Positions 1 through 9,007 of a DNA stretch of 64,000 nucleotides are shown here, in pieces. The notes under the pieces are model-generated. The model saw only the letters and a list, made by a program, of their open reading frames with translations. It was not told the origin of the DNA and did not search any database. Position 1 is the stretch's first letter; every line of letters begins with the position of its first letter. Made by a program: the position numbers and the translations under genes. Source of the stretch: Planctomycetota bacterium (GTDB taxonomy: Bacteria > Planctomycetota > Planctomycetia > Gemmatales > Gemmataceae); contig VGZI01000010.1 in NCBI GenBank assembly GCA_016872605.1, positions 1 through 64,000 on the forward strand, written 5' to 3'.

Positions 1-687
1 TGCGATATCGCAGGCGTCAATACCTTCCCGGTCCAGATCGCAGTGCGATATCGCATCCCGCTCATCTTTTATGCCGAACATGGAGAGAGCGAGTACGGCG
101 GCCGCGTCCTCAACGAACAGTCGGCGAAGATCCGCGATTTCACCGAAGTGGTCGAACACCAGATCGGCGACGATCCTGCAAATTGGGCCGACGAGTCCGT
201 TTCAGCCAGCGCCCTCGCGCCTTATCTCTATCCTGACGCGGCCGAAGTCGAGCGGATTGGGATAAAAGCGATGTATTTCGCCTATTTCTTCAAATGGAGC
301 ATGTACGAAAACTACAAGTACATCAGAGAGAAAATCGATTTCCGAACAGCGCCCGGCGGCCGCACTGACGGCACCTTTACCGACTTCGACAGCTTGGACG
401 ACAAAATCGACACGCTCTACTACCACATGCAGTTCGTGAAGTTCGGCTTCGGACGAGCCGTACGCGACGCCAGCCGCTTGATCCAGAACGGCCACATCAG
501 CCGAGACGAAGGCTTGCGATTGGCGCGGGCCTATGACGCGGAGTTTCCCGCCACCCACCACGTCGAGCAAATCGAGTATCTCGGCATGGACGAGTCCGAG
601 TTCGCACAGACGATCGATCTGCATCGGAACCCAGAAGTGTGGCGCTTCTCCGGGAACGCGTGGCAACTTCGTTTCCCACTCGAGTGA
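1..687 (+). CDS. N-acetyl sugar amidotransferase (WbpG/PseA family), 5' partial
   Basis: This is the C-terminal part of a gene cut by the left edge: the frame is open from base 1 and ends in TGA at 685-687, leaving about 228 residues. The visible part carries family hallmarks: a strand reading PLIFYAEHGESEYGG, a TDGTFTDFDSLDDK block, FGFGRAVRDASRLI and a GHISRDEGLRL segment. The family transfers ammonia to an N-acetyl group to make an acetamidino sugar, for example on pseudaminic or legionaminic acid. The N-terminal PP-loop ATPase motif lies outside the window. The NeuB, PseB and CMP-sugar synthetase genes downstream fit this role. A GTG at 43 is an internal codon, not a convincing start. Family call is confident; the exact substrate is inference. 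Confidence 0.82.
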   Translation, partial: CDIAGVNTFPVQIAVRYRIPLIFYAEHGESEYGGRVLNEQSAKIRDFTEVVEHQIGDDPANWADESVSASALAPYLYPDAAEVERIGIKAMYFAYFFKWSMYENYKYIREKIDFRTAPGGRTDGTFTDFDSLDDKIDTLYYHMQFVKFGFGRAVRDASRLIQNGHISRDEGLRLARAYDAEFPATHHVEQIEYLGMDESEFAQTIDLHRNPEVWRFSGNAWQLRFPLE

Positions 688-693
688 GCGCCT

Positions 694-1599
694 ATGGCCA
701 CCGACGTCCCCTGCGATATCTGCGGCTGCATAAACGCCGTGGAGATTCCCGCTGCCCGTATCTACACCGGCGGCCATCCGATTCACGTCTGCACCGGTTG
801 CGGTTTGGTCCACTGCCGAGATCGTCGGAGTTCGGAAGAAATAGCGGCTCTCTGGAGCAGGGAGATCTATGGGGCACCGGATGGCGACGAAAAAGGACGG
901 GGCGAGCTCAGCGCCGGCGCTATGCAGCGATACTCAGCGTTAACGCCTTTTGTACGGGCACGCCACGTTTTCGTTGCCGAGATGATCGACCAATTGATCG
1001 GATTGAACGGCAAACGTGTCGTTGACGTCGGTGCAGGGCAGGGTGAGTTCCTGCGCTTGCTACGGACGGAGTACGGCGCCCAGGTATTCGGGGTCGAGCC
1101 GTCGGAGGTCAATTGCGGCCGCATGCAACAGCTTGGAATCGACAACTTCTGCGGCACGGCGGAAGCCTTCGCCGCGAGTGCGGCATCGCTCTATGAGGTC
1201 GCCACAATCGTTTGGACGCTGGAGAATTGTCAAAGCTGCGCCGCGGTCATCGACGCTACATACCGTTCCCTCGACGACGGCGGGCACATCGTTGTTGCTA
1301 CGGGCAGCCGCATTCTCGTTCCATTCAAGAAGCCGCTGCAATACTTCTTTTCGAACACGCTGCCCCAAGATACGCATCCGTTTTACTTTTCCAACAATAC
1401 GCTGACCGGAGCGCTTGCGCGGGCTGGTTTCGAAGTAGTCCACCGCAACCGCTTCATCGACAGCGACTATCTGGTGTTGATCGCTCGTAAAACCGATCGC
1501 TCTCGACCGATTGCCTGGGAGAGAGATGATCCTGGGGCGGTGCTGGATTTCTTCGATCGGTGGCACCGTGAGACGCAAGCGTACTACCGCTCGATGTAG
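694..1599 (+). CDS. SAM-dependent methyltransferase with N-terminal zinc-binding cysteines
   Basis: A 301-residue protein. The N-terminus has paired cysteines (CDICGC at about 7-12 and CTGCGLVHC at about 34-42) that resemble the zinc-binding element of sugar C-methyltransferases of the TylCIII type. A class I Rossmann methyltransferase follows, with motif I VVDVGAGQGEFLRLL near residue 109. It is shorter than the roughly 400-residue sugar C-methyltransferases and lacks their long C-terminal domain, so the substrate is unknown. It starts 6 nt after the amidotransferase and its stop TAG abuts the ATG of the next gene, so co-transcription is likely. Methylation of a nucleotide sugar or a glycan residue is inferred from context. 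Confidence 0.75.
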   Translation: MATDVPCDICGCINAVEIPAARIYTGGHPIHVCTGCGLVHCRDRRSSEEIAALWSREIYGAPDGDEKGRGELSAGAMQRYSALTPFVRARHVFVAEMIDQLIGLNGKRVVDVGAGQGEFLRLLRTEYGAQVFGVEPSEVNCGRMQQLGIDNFCGTAEAFAASAASLYEVATIVWTLENCQSCAAVIDATYRSLDDGGHIVVATGSRILVPFKKPLQYFFSNTLPQDTHPFYFSNNTLTGALARAGFEVVHRNRFIDSDYLVLIARKTDRSRPIAWERDDPGAVLDFFDRWHRETQAYYRSM

Positions 1600-2664
1600 A
1601 TGGAGGGCCTGGCTGTGACGTCAGACGCAGATCGCACGAACATGGACTACATTGACCGTGTCGAACGGGTCGATGTCGAACAGGTCTTGCAGGCTACTCT
1701 CGGGGCGAAATTCGGCCGGCGCTTCACCGACTACCGACGCGACTATGTGAAGAGTTTAAACTACGACAAGAATGGCTTCTTGCCAGATTTTCCGATCACC
1801 CTCGGGCTGGAACTCGTAAATCGGTGCAATCTCTCGTGCATCATGTGCTACACCGTCAATCACGATCTTCCGAAAGCGACGCTTTCGAAGGCGACAGTTA
1901 AAAAGATCATGGAGCAGGCGGCGGCCGGTGGTTTGCAGGCCGTCCAGATCGGCCTTGGATCTGAAGCGCTTCTCTACAAGAACATCGACGACGTATTCGC
2001 TGCCGCCGAAGGCGCAGCAGTTATGGACATTTTTCTGGCGACCAACGGCGTGCTCCTAACAGAAAAAATCTGCGAGCGAATCGTAAAACGTGGCGTGAGT
2101 CGCGTGTACGTGTCCCTCGACGCCGCCACGCCCGAAACGTTCAAGACGATCCGCGGCAAGGATGAACTACCGCTGATTGAACGGAATATTCATACCCTGA
2201 TCAATACCAAACGCCGCCATGGGTCACAGTTGCCGCTGATCCGCGTCTCATTCTGCGTGCAAAAAGAAAACGTCCACGAGAGACAGTTGTTCGCTGACAA
2301 GTGGCGCGATGTCGTCGACCACGTCGATTTTCAGATGATGACTGATTTCTCTCAAGTGGACGCTATCGCAGAAACGGGTCAAGCGCCGGCACCACGGTTT
2401 TTCGATGCGAGCGCCCTGGAAAAACCCTACTGCCCGCAGCCCTTCAACCGGCTCGACGTTTGGGCCAATGGCGACGTAACACCGTGCTGCACGTTCTACG
2501 CAAAGAACCTCGTGCTCGGGAACATCGCGCATCAATCGCTGCAGGAAATCTGGCACGGCGAAAAGATCGAAAAATTGCGCGATCAATTCCGCCACGGGCG
2601 GCTCAACCCGAATTGCGAGATGTGCTTAGCGGGCCGGGATGTCGACACGTTCAACGGCAGCTAG
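1600..2664 (+). CDS. radical SAM/SPASM domain protein
   Basis: A 354-residue protein with the radical SAM CxxxCxxC motif CNLSCIMC (C76, C80, C83), which binds a 4Fe-4S cluster and cleaves S-adenosylmethionine. The C-terminal region from about 275 has a SPASM-like auxiliary cluster pattern: CPQPFNRLDVWANGDVTPCC, then a distal CEMCLAGRD. The N-terminal 60 residues match nothing I recognise. The ATG directly abuts the stop of the methyltransferase gene. SPASM enzymes act on peptides, but members also occur in polysaccharide and aminoglycoside clusters (dehydrogenation, epimerisation). Here a sugar or carrier modification is likely, but the reaction cannot be read from the sequence. Confidence 0.85.
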   Translation: MEGLAVTSDADRTNMDYIDRVERVDVEQVLQATLGAKFGRRFTDYRRDYVKSLNYDKNGFLPDFPITLGLELVNRCNLSCIMCYTVNHDLPKATLSKATVKKIMEQAAAGGLQAVQIGLGSEALLYKNIDDVFAAAEGAAVMDIFLATNGVLLTEKICERIVKRGVSRVYVSLDAATPETFKTIRGKDELPLIERNIHTLINTKRRHGSQLPLIRVSFCVQKENVHERQLFADKWRDVVDHVDFQMMTDFSQVDAIAETGQAPAPRFFDASALEKPYCPQPFNRLDVWANGDVTPCCTFYAKNLVLGNIAHQSLQEIWHGEKIEKLRDQFRHGRLNPNCEMCLAGRDVDTFNGS

Positions 2665-2688
2665 CGGCGCCGGTAGCCACTGAGCAGC

Positions 2689-4299
2689 GTGGTTCCCCTG
2701 GTTTCTGCCTCCTGCACCGAGGACGTTCCGTTGGGCAGAGCTCCGTCGGTAAACAATCCCGAGCGCCTGCGAGGCGGAACGCTGGTTGTCTACATGTCCA
2801 ACCAGTTCGCAAATTTTGTGACGCCTTTCTGCCGCCGCTTGAAACGTACACATGGGATAAAAGCGGTGCTGATCTGCACGCGAAAAAGCGATCTTCCCCG
2901 CGCCGACTTGTTCGACTTCGACGTCACGGCTTTCGACGAGGTGGTCGAAATCGGCGATGCGATGGAGCCGCGACAGGCAGGCAGCCTGCCGGCGCCGGCT
3001 GAACTGGCACAGTGGGCACAGCGAGTCGAGACGGAACTCGGCGTGAGCCTGCTGGACATCATCCGCACGGATCGGCACCTCGGCATCGGCTTCGTATCGG
3101 GTGGATCGTTTATGCGATCTCGCTATGCGAACGGCCTCGGATATCCCCAGACCGTCGATTTAGCGGGGCGGCTATGTCAGTTTTTTGCCGATCTCTTGGA
3201 CAAGCAGCGCCCGTTCGCCGTTATTTCGGGGTACGGCGCCGCCCATATTGCTGCGCTCACCAGCGTCGCTAGCGTTCGCGGCATACCGATGCGATGGCCG
3301 ATATTTTCGCGCACCGGCAAAAAGATGTTTTGGACTGAGAATCGTTTCAACTGGCCGGCCGGCCTGCGGGCTGCTTATGAGCGACGCCTCGCGCAGACCG
3401 ATGTCCAACCTGTTGAGGAAGTCCGGTTGGACACCCCGTACGTAGCGCAACTAATTCAGTCAACCAACCGAACGAACCTAGGGCTGCGCAGTTTAGTTCA
3501 CCGCCTCTTCAAGATACTGCGCCTTGAGATCAGCGATCGGCTAAGGGGAAGAACCTTTCGATACGGCAGCTACTTGTTCCGCGACCGAGTTTGGTTGATG
3601 TGCGAACGTTGGTGGTGGCGCCGCCGGGCGATCCAGCAAAAGCCGGTAATGTCCGGGCTCCCCGATAGACTTCCCTACGTTTTCTTTCCACTGCATATCG
3701 AGCCAGAAGTCGCAATCATGTCCGAGGCTCAGGCGTCCGATCAACAGATGACGTTCATCGAATGGCTCGCCAAGACGGTCCCTGGCGGTTGGTATGTCGT
3801 GGTCAAAGAGCACCCGAACGCGACGACGCCACGACCGCGTGGCTTCCGCGAACGCCTGAGGACAATTCCCAATGTGATCGTCGCCGCCCCCCTAGAGAAC
3901 GGTGAGAATCTCGCCTACGCGGCGCAAGCGGTGGCGGTTATCAACGGTACGCTTGGCGTGCAGGCGGCCATCGCCGGTAAGCCCGTGATTACCTTTCATC
4001 GCCACTTTCAGGGTCTGATGATGCCGCATGTGCTGTTCGCGGATAGTTACGATACCACCCGCGCTGCCATCCAAAGCATCGCGCGCGGCGAGGTTACGCC
4101 GGTTCTCGAACGTCGGCGGGCTGGCGCCGCGTTCAAGGCAGCACTCGATGACTGCGCTTTTTCGGTCGGCAATCCCGGCCTGCTCGTGGGGCGAGCTGGC
4201 GATACGAAGCTTCAGTCGGATGAGGTGGAGCTATTCGCAACGCGCTTCCTTGCAACATTCGACGCGATTGGGTCGGCACAGCATAGTAGTGCAGCCTAG
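2689..4299 (+). CDS. capsule-synthesis-like protein (KpsC/KpsS-like C-terminal half)
   Basis: A 536-residue protein starting at GTG. The first real strand, GGTLVVYMSN, lies at about 29-38, so a start at the internal ATG 2794 would delete it. The C-terminal half resembles the Capsule_synth and CDP-glycerol transferase type of GT-B proteins: YVFFPLHIEPE near 325, WYVVVKEHPN near 365, then a segment with an NGTLGVQAAIAGKPVITF pattern. I could not assign the N-terminal half. A role as glycosyltransferase for an unusual residue such as a nonulosonate is plausible from fold and position. The stop overlaps the next start by one base (TAGTG). Confidence 0.6.
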   Translation: MVPLVSASCTEDVPLGRAPSVNNPERLRGGTLVVYMSNQFANFVTPFCRRLKRTHGIKAVLICTRKSDLPRADLFDFDVTAFDEVVEIGDAMEPRQAGSLPAPAELAQWAQRVETELGVSLLDIIRTDRHLGIGFVSGGSFMRSRYANGLGYPQTVDLAGRLCQFFADLLDKQRPFAVISGYGAAHIAALTSVASVRGIPMRWPIFSRTGKKMFWTENRFNWPAGLRAAYERRLAQTDVQPVEEVRLDTPYVAQLIQSTNRTNLGLRSLVHRLFKILRLEISDRLRGRTFRYGSYLFRDRVWLMCERWWWRRRAIQQKPVMSGLPDRLPYVFFPLHIEPEVAIMSEAQASDQQMTFIEWLAKTVPGGWYVVVKEHPNATTPRPRGFRERLRTIPNVIVAAPLENGENLAYAAQAVAVINGTLGVQAAIAGKPVITFHRHFQGLMMPHVLFADSYDTTRAAIQSIARGEVTPVLERRRAGAAFKAALDDCAFSVGNPGLLVGRAGDTKLQSDEVELFATRFLATFDAIGSAQHSSAA

Positions 4300-5030
4300 T
4301 GTCGGTGGTCTGTGAGTCACAACCCTTCGACACTGAGCAGTTCGGCGTTCCCGTTGTCCGTCTCCGAATATGCGGAAATGTCACGCAGAAGCAATTTGCT
4401 CAGGCTGTCCGGCAGCATATCGGGGCTTGGCGCGCCGAAGGCGTGTGGCTCGCTTCGTGCCGAATTCCTTCAACCGAAACCACGCTTGCCGAGATTCTGA
4501 GCGAATGCGGCTTCCGACACGTCGAGACGTTGATCACGCTGAGCCGACACGTCACTCCAAATCTGCCGAGCGAGCTTGCGAGCGTGTCACCAGCAACCCC
4601 CGACGACATCCCTGGGTGCATGGAAATAGCCAGGGTTGAGTTCCATCATGATCGTTATCATGCTGATCCGGAGATCGACCGTGGCGCGGCCGACCGGCTC
4701 AAGGCGCAGTGGGTCAAGAATTCCATGCTCGGCCGCGCCGACGCCGTGTTCGTCACCCGCGACGACGTCGGACCATCCGGCTTCCTGCTGTGCAACCGTA
4801 CTGCTGATAAGGCAATCATCGATTTGATTGCGGTCGCCAAGCGGAGCCGAGGAAAAGGGTTGGGTATGGCGATGATCGGCGCCGCCTTGCAGCACTATTC
4901 TGGCGTCGCGGCGACAATGCTTGTGGGAACCCAAGCGGAGAATCTTGCATCACTCGCGCTCTACCGACGCTGTGCGTTTGTGCCGTCCATGCGCTCGCTA
5001 ACGTTCCATTGGTCTAGTCAGTACCGATGA
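4299..5030 (+). CDS. GNAT N-acetyltransferase (WecD-like)
   Basis: A 243-residue protein starting at GTG inside the preceding TAG stop. The C-terminal half (about 110-240) is a GNAT fold with the acetyl-CoA binding segment VAKRSRGKGLGMAMIGAA and a closing NLASLALYRRCAF strand. The N-terminal half is a separate small domain, as in WecD-type dTDP-4-amino-4,6-dideoxygalactose acetyltransferases. It probably N-acetylates a 4-amino sugar made by one of the DegT aminotransferases encoded just downstream. The stop overlaps the next start (ATGA). Confidence 0.72.
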   Translation: MSVVCESQPFDTEQFGVPVVRLRICGNVTQKQFAQAVRQHIGAWRAEGVWLASCRIPSTETTLAEILSECGFRHVETLITLSRHVTPNLPSELASVSPATPDDIPGCMEIARVEFHHDRYHADPEIDRGAADRLKAQWVKNSMLGRADAVFVTRDDVGPSGFLLCNRTADKAIIDLIAVAKRSRGKGLGMAMIGAALQHYSGVAATMLVGTQAENLASLALYRRCAFVPSMRSLTFHWSSQYR

Positions 5031-6028
5031 AGCCTCTGCTTGCCGGTGTGATCGGGCTAGGGGTCGGCCAGCGTCACGTCGCGACTTACCAGTCGCTCGA
5101 AGGAGTGCGGGTTAAATCGGTGTGCGATCTTGATCCCACTCGTCTCGAGAGTGTTGCCGACGCTTACGGAATCGAACGTAAGGCAGACGACTATCGGGCG
5201 GTCACCGAGGATCCCGACATCGACGTGATCTCGATCTGCAGCTACGACGATAGCCACGCCGAGCAGGCGATATCGGCGCTTCGGCACGGTAAGCACGTGA
5301 TGATCGAGAAACCGATCGCCCTGCATCCGAAGGAAGCCGAGGGTATCGTCCGGGCGATGCAGGAGTCGGGCAAGCGGATCACATCCAACCTGATCCTGCG
5401 GCAGAGCCCACGCTTCCGCCACATCAAGGCGATGATCGAAGCCGGCGAGTTCGGTGACATCTTCTGCATCGAAGGCGACTACCTGCACCAAATACTGTGG
5501 AAAATCACCGACGGATGGCGCGGCAGGATGAAGTTCTACTGCACCGTCTATGGCGGCGGCATCCACCTGATCGACCTGATGCGCTGGCTACTGGGGCAGG
5601 AGGTCGAGTCGGTTTGCGGCATGGCGACCGACATGCCAACGCGCGGGAGCCCCTACCCCCGCGATGATACTTTCATCAACGTCCTTCGATTCAGTAACGG
5701 CACGCTTGGCAAGTGCCTCACGTCATTTGCCGTGCAGCGGCCGATCTTCCACTCGCTCAACGTTTACGGCACAAAGCGGACGTTCGTGAACGACGTACCG
5801 GACGCGAAGATTTTTAGCGGAGACACAGCGGCCGATCAGGCACCGTTCACGACACCTTATCCGGGCATGGAAAAAGGCGACCTACTGCCCGACTTCATCG
5901 ATGCCATCCGCACCGGCCGCGAGCCTATGGTGAGCGCGCGCGACGTGTTTCGTGTGATGGATATCTGCTTCGCCGCCTGGGAGGCAACCAACCAGGGGCG
6001 GACCGTGCAGGTTCAATACCTTCTGTGA
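5027..6028 (+). CDS. Gfo/Idh/MocA family NAD(P)-dependent oxidoreductase
   Basis: A 333-residue protein of typical family length. It has the N-terminal Rossmann motif GVIGLGVGQRH, a central MIEKPIALHPKEAEG containing the catalytic-site EKP signature, and the C-terminal substrate domain with GGGIHLIDLMRWLLG. Family members oxidise or reduce sugar hydroxyls or ketones, for example the 3-position of UDP-sugars before transamination. It sits immediately before a DegT aminotransferase, as expected for an oxidase and transaminase pair. ATGA overlap with the upstream gene indicates translational coupling. The substrate is unknown. Confidence 0.85.
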   Translation: MKPLLAGVIGLGVGQRHVATYQSLEGVRVKSVCDLDPTRLESVADAYGIERKADDYRAVTEDPDIDVISICSYDDSHAEQAISALRHGKHVMIEKPIALHPKEAEGIVRAMQESGKRITSNLILRQSPRFRHIKAMIEAGEFGDIFCIEGDYLHQILWKITDGWRGRMKFYCTVYGGGIHLIDLMRWLLGQEVESVCGMATDMPTRGSPYPRDDTFINVLRFSNGTLGKCLTSFAVQRPIFHSLNVYGTKRTFVNDVPDAKIFSGDTAADQAPFTTPYPGMEKGDLLPDFIDAIRTGREPMVSARDVFRVMDICFAAWEATNQGRTVQVQYLL

Positions 6029-6044
6029 GACCGACAAAATAGCC

Positions 6045-7202
6045 GTGAGCGCCCCTCTCATCCCGTTCGGCAAACCCCTACTCGATCAGGCAGAGATTGA
6101 CGCCGTCGTGGCCGTGCTTTCGGGCACCGTGCTGGTGCACGGTCCGATTACTCACGAGTTCGAACAGCGGTTCGCCGCCCGCATCGGCGCCAAGCACGCG
6201 GTGAGCGTCAGTAGCTGCACCGCGGCCCTGCATCTGTCGCTGTTTGCCAACAGCATCGGACCCGGTGACCTGGTCGTCGTGCCCGCCATGACCCACGTCG
6301 CGACCGCTCACGCGGCAGAGTTCTGCGGCGCTCGCCCGGTCTTCGTCGATGTTGCCGCGGACACAGGCAATCTCGATCCTGCGGCGCTCGCGAGCGCGAT
6401 GTCGCCTGCGGTCAGGACGGTCATGCCCGTGCATTACCTGGGCCTTCCCTGCGACATGGAGGCCATATCCGGCATCTGCGAGCGGAATGGCGCTTTCATC
6501 GTCGAGGACTGCGCTCTCGCAATCGACGCCGACTACGACGGACGGAAGGTGGGCACGTTTGGCCTTACCGGCTGTTTCTCGTTCTACCCGATCAAGCACA
6601 TTACTTCGATCGAAGGCGGCATGGTGACGACCGACGACCCGGCCGTGGCAATCGCCATCCGCCAGCGGCGCGCCTTCGGCTACGACCGCACGGTGGGCGA
6701 GCGCACGCGGCCAGGCATCTACGACGTCACAGTGCTGGGCTACAACTACCGGATGAATGAGGTCGAAGCAGCCGTGGGTCTAGCGCAGCTCAAGAAGCTC
6801 GATGCCTTCCAAGGTGCGCGCGCCACGAATTTTGCGCGACTTCGGGAGGCGCTGGTCGGCATCGACGAGCTCACGGTGTTCGCGCCGCGCAAGGGCAAAG
6901 CTACGTCCTCGCATTATTGCCTGAATGCGGTGTTGCCGCGTGACGGCAGCATCGACCGCGATGCCGTCGTCGCCCGCCTCAACGCAGCTGGAATCGGCAC
7001 CAGCGTGCACTATCCGTGCGCGGTACCGATGACGAGCTACTACCGCGAGAAATACGGCTACAAGACAGGGCAGTTCCCCGTTTCAGAATGGCTCGCGGCG
7101 CAAACCATTTCCCTTCCGATCGGTCCGCACCTTTCCGAGCGCGACATGCTTCGCATCGGCGCGGCCTTCAAAGATGCCGTTCACACATCGCGAGCGCAGT
7201 GA
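6045..7202 (+). CDS. DegT/DnrJ/EryC1/StrS aminotransferase (sugar transaminase)
   Basis: A 385-residue fold type I PLP enzyme. The Schiff-base lysine is K184 in FYPIKHITSIEGG, so this is an aminotransferase and not one of the dehydratases that carry histidine there. Other landmarks are SSCTAALHLSLF near residue 51 (phosphate binding) and VEDCALAIDADYDG near 150. It starts at GTG 6045, 16 nt after the Gfo/Idh stop. It likely converts a keto nucleotide sugar to an amino sugar with glutamate as donor, and resembles PseC/perosamine synthase. It is one candidate for the transamination step after the PseB-type dehydratase at 21093. Confidence 0.87.
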   Translation: MSAPLIPFGKPLLDQAEIDAVVAVLSGTVLVHGPITHEFEQRFAARIGAKHAVSVSSCTAALHLSLFANSIGPGDLVVVPAMTHVATAHAAEFCGARPVFVDVAADTGNLDPAALASAMSPAVRTVMPVHYLGLPCDMEAISGICERNGAFIVEDCALAIDADYDGRKVGTFGLTGCFSFYPIKHITSIEGGMVTTDDPAVAIAIRQRRAFGYDRTVGERTRPGIYDVTVLGYNYRMNEVEAAVGLAQLKKLDAFQGARATNFARLREALVGIDELTVFAPRKGKATSSHYCLNAVLPRDGSIDRDAVVARLNAAGIGTSVHYPCAVPMTSYYREKYGYKTGQFPVSEWLAAQTISLPIGPHLSERDMLRIGAAFKDAVHTSRAQ

Positions 7203-7210
7203 GAGAGCAT

Positions 7211-8293
7211 ATGGACACAAGCTACGAGAACGTCCGAAACCGACTGCGGGACCAGCGCATCCTCTTGGTCGGAGGCGCCGGCTTTATCGGCCACAATCTT
7301 GCCCTCGAGCTGCGCTCGGTCGGTGCCGACGTGATGGTCGTCGACAACCTCATGGTCAACAGCCTGATCGAAAACGTCTACGACGGCGGCCAGAATCCGG
7401 TGCAAAACCGCGCTTACCGTAATTTCCTGCTGGACCGCTTCGAACTGCTACGCGGCGCCGGTGTAGCTCTACGTAATGCCGACGCTCGAATCCTCGGCGA
7501 TCTCAACCGAGTGTTCGACGAATACCAGCCGACTAAAGCGGTACATCTTGCCGCCATTTCGAGCGCCGTCGATGCGCGCCTCAATCCGGGCCTCTGCTTC
7601 GACTTGCAGCTCATCACCTTGCGCAACGTCCTCGAGTTGTGTCGAACCTCGCACCGGCAGCAGGTGAACCAAGTCATGCTGCTCAGTTCGAGCACGGTCT
7701 ACGGCGACTTTGAGGGTGATACGGTCGACGAAGCGACGCGGCCACGGCCGCGCGGCATTTACGCCAACGCCAAGTACATGGCCGAGCGGCTGCTGCGGAC
7801 CTACAGTCACCAGGAGGGTCTCGGCATCTCGATCGTTCGCCCGAGCGCGCTTTACGGCGAGCGCTGCAAGAGCCGCCGTGTCAGCCAGGTGTTCATCGAG
7901 AACGCCCTTACCGGCAAGCCGCTTCGTCTTGAAGGCGGCGGTTCGGGGCGCCTCGATTTCACCTACATCGCCGACCTCGTCGATGGCATCGCGCGCGCGC
8001 TCGCGTTCCATCGCGGACCCAAAACTTCCGATACCTTCAACATCACGTTCGGCAACGCCCGTACGGTCGCCGAGTTGGCGGCGGTGGTAAAGGACGTCGT
8101 CCACGATGCAAACGTCGTCGAGGCCCCGCGCGCCGAGGGCAAACCGGTACGCGGCACGCTGTCGACTGTCCGAGCTGAACGTGAACTGGGTTTCAAGGCT
8201 AAGTGGCCCTTGGAGGTCGGCTACCGAAAGTACTGTGAGTGGTATGCCGAACAGTGGCAGCGCGCGAAGGTCGACGCTCTCGCCAACCGGTGA
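7211..8293 (+). CDS. NAD-dependent sugar epimerase/dehydratase (extended SDR)
   Basis: A 360-residue protein beginning at ATG 7211. The frame is open further upstream, but that part overlaps the aminotransferase gene and lacks family similarity. It has the cofactor motif GGAGFIGHNLALEL, the LSSSTVYGDF catalytic strand and active-site Y-x-x-x-K in YANAKYMAE. C-terminal blocks (RLDFTYIADLVDGIARAL, then AERELGF) match nucleotide-sugar epimerases. It probably epimerises or dehydrates a nucleotide sugar in the same pathway as its neighbours. The stop overlaps the next GTG by four bases. Confidence 0.83.
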   Translation: MDTSYENVRNRLRDQRILLVGGAGFIGHNLALELRSVGADVMVVDNLMVNSLIENVYDGGQNPVQNRAYRNFLLDRFELLRGAGVALRNADARILGDLNRVFDEYQPTKAVHLAAISSAVDARLNPGLCFDLQLITLRNVLELCRTSHRQQVNQVMLLSSSTVYGDFEGDTVDEATRPRPRGIYANAKYMAERLLRTYSHQEGLGISIVRPSALYGERCKSRRVSQVFIENALTGKPLRLEGGGSGRLDFTYIADLVDGIARALAFHRGPKTSDTFNITFGNARTVAELAAVVKDVVHDANVVEAPRAEGKPVRGTLSTVRAERELGFKAKWPLEVGYRKYCEWYAEQWQRAKVDALANR

Positions 8294-8982
8294 AAATCGG
8301 CCTCGTCATATTCGCGCGCTTTGATTCGCGGCGCCTGCCCGGCAAGGCGTTGCGGCTGCTCGCCGGCAAACCGCTGCTGAGCCATGTCATCGAGCGGGCG
8401 GCGGCGGTGGGCGACTATTCGATCATTGTCGCCACCTCGGATAGAGCGATCGACGACCGCATCGCCGCCTTTGCCCTCGCGGCGGGCGTCCAGGTTTTTC
8501 GCGGGTCGGCGGAGGATGTCTTGGGACGTGCGAATGCCTGCGCGCGCTCCTTCGGCCTCGACTGCCTGGTGCGTATTTGCGGCGATAGCCCCTTCTTCGA
8601 CAGCGCGCTCGCTGCGCGCATGTTGACCGACGCCAGACCAGGACAATTCGACCTGCTCACTAATGTTTGGCCCCGAACTTTCCCGAAAGGCTTGAGCGTC
8701 GAGACAATTGCCGCCGAAGCCCTTGGGGCTGCGGCGGCGGCCGCCAGCGTCGACGAGCGCGAACACATGACCCGACATTTCTATGCCCACCCCCAGCGCT
8801 TCCGGATCGCGAACTATGAGTCGGGCAATCCTGCTTTCGCAGATTGCTCGCTTGCGGTCGACACCGAATCGGATTTGGCGCGTGCGAGTTGGATATACGA
8901 GCGTTGTAACGGCAAGATCCCTACCCCACCGGCTCTTGTCGCGCTGGCGCAGAAGTGGCGCCCGTCCATCGCGGTTCAGTAG
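8290..8982 (+). CDS. SpsF-like cytidylyltransferase (CTP_transf_3 family), copy 1
   Basis: A 230-residue protein starting at GTG 8290 inside the preceding stop (GTGA). The nucleotide-binding N-terminus is IFARFDSRRLPGKAL, the SpsF variant of the acylneuraminate and Kdo cytidylyltransferase signature. RICGDSPFFD near 95 carries a metal-binding aspartate, and a VDTESDLARA block is near the C-terminus. It likely transfers CMP from CTP to an acidic sugar such as a nonulosonate or a Kdo analogue. This is the first of three paralogues in the window (also at 10320 and 34928). Which one serves the NeuB product is not resolvable from sequence alone. Confidence 0.78.
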   Translation: MKIGLVIFARFDSRRLPGKALRLLAGKPLLSHVIERAAAVGDYSIIVATSDRAIDDRIAAFALAAGVQVFRGSAEDVLGRANACARSFGLDCLVRICGDSPFFDSALAARMLTDARPGQFDLLTNVWPRTFPKGLSVETIAAEALGAAAAAASVDEREHMTRHFYAHPQRFRIANYESGNPAFADCSLAVDTESDLARASWIYERCNGKIPTPPALVALAQKWRPSIAVQ

Positions 8983-9007
8983 GCAACAAGCACTGCAAGG
9001 CAAACGT

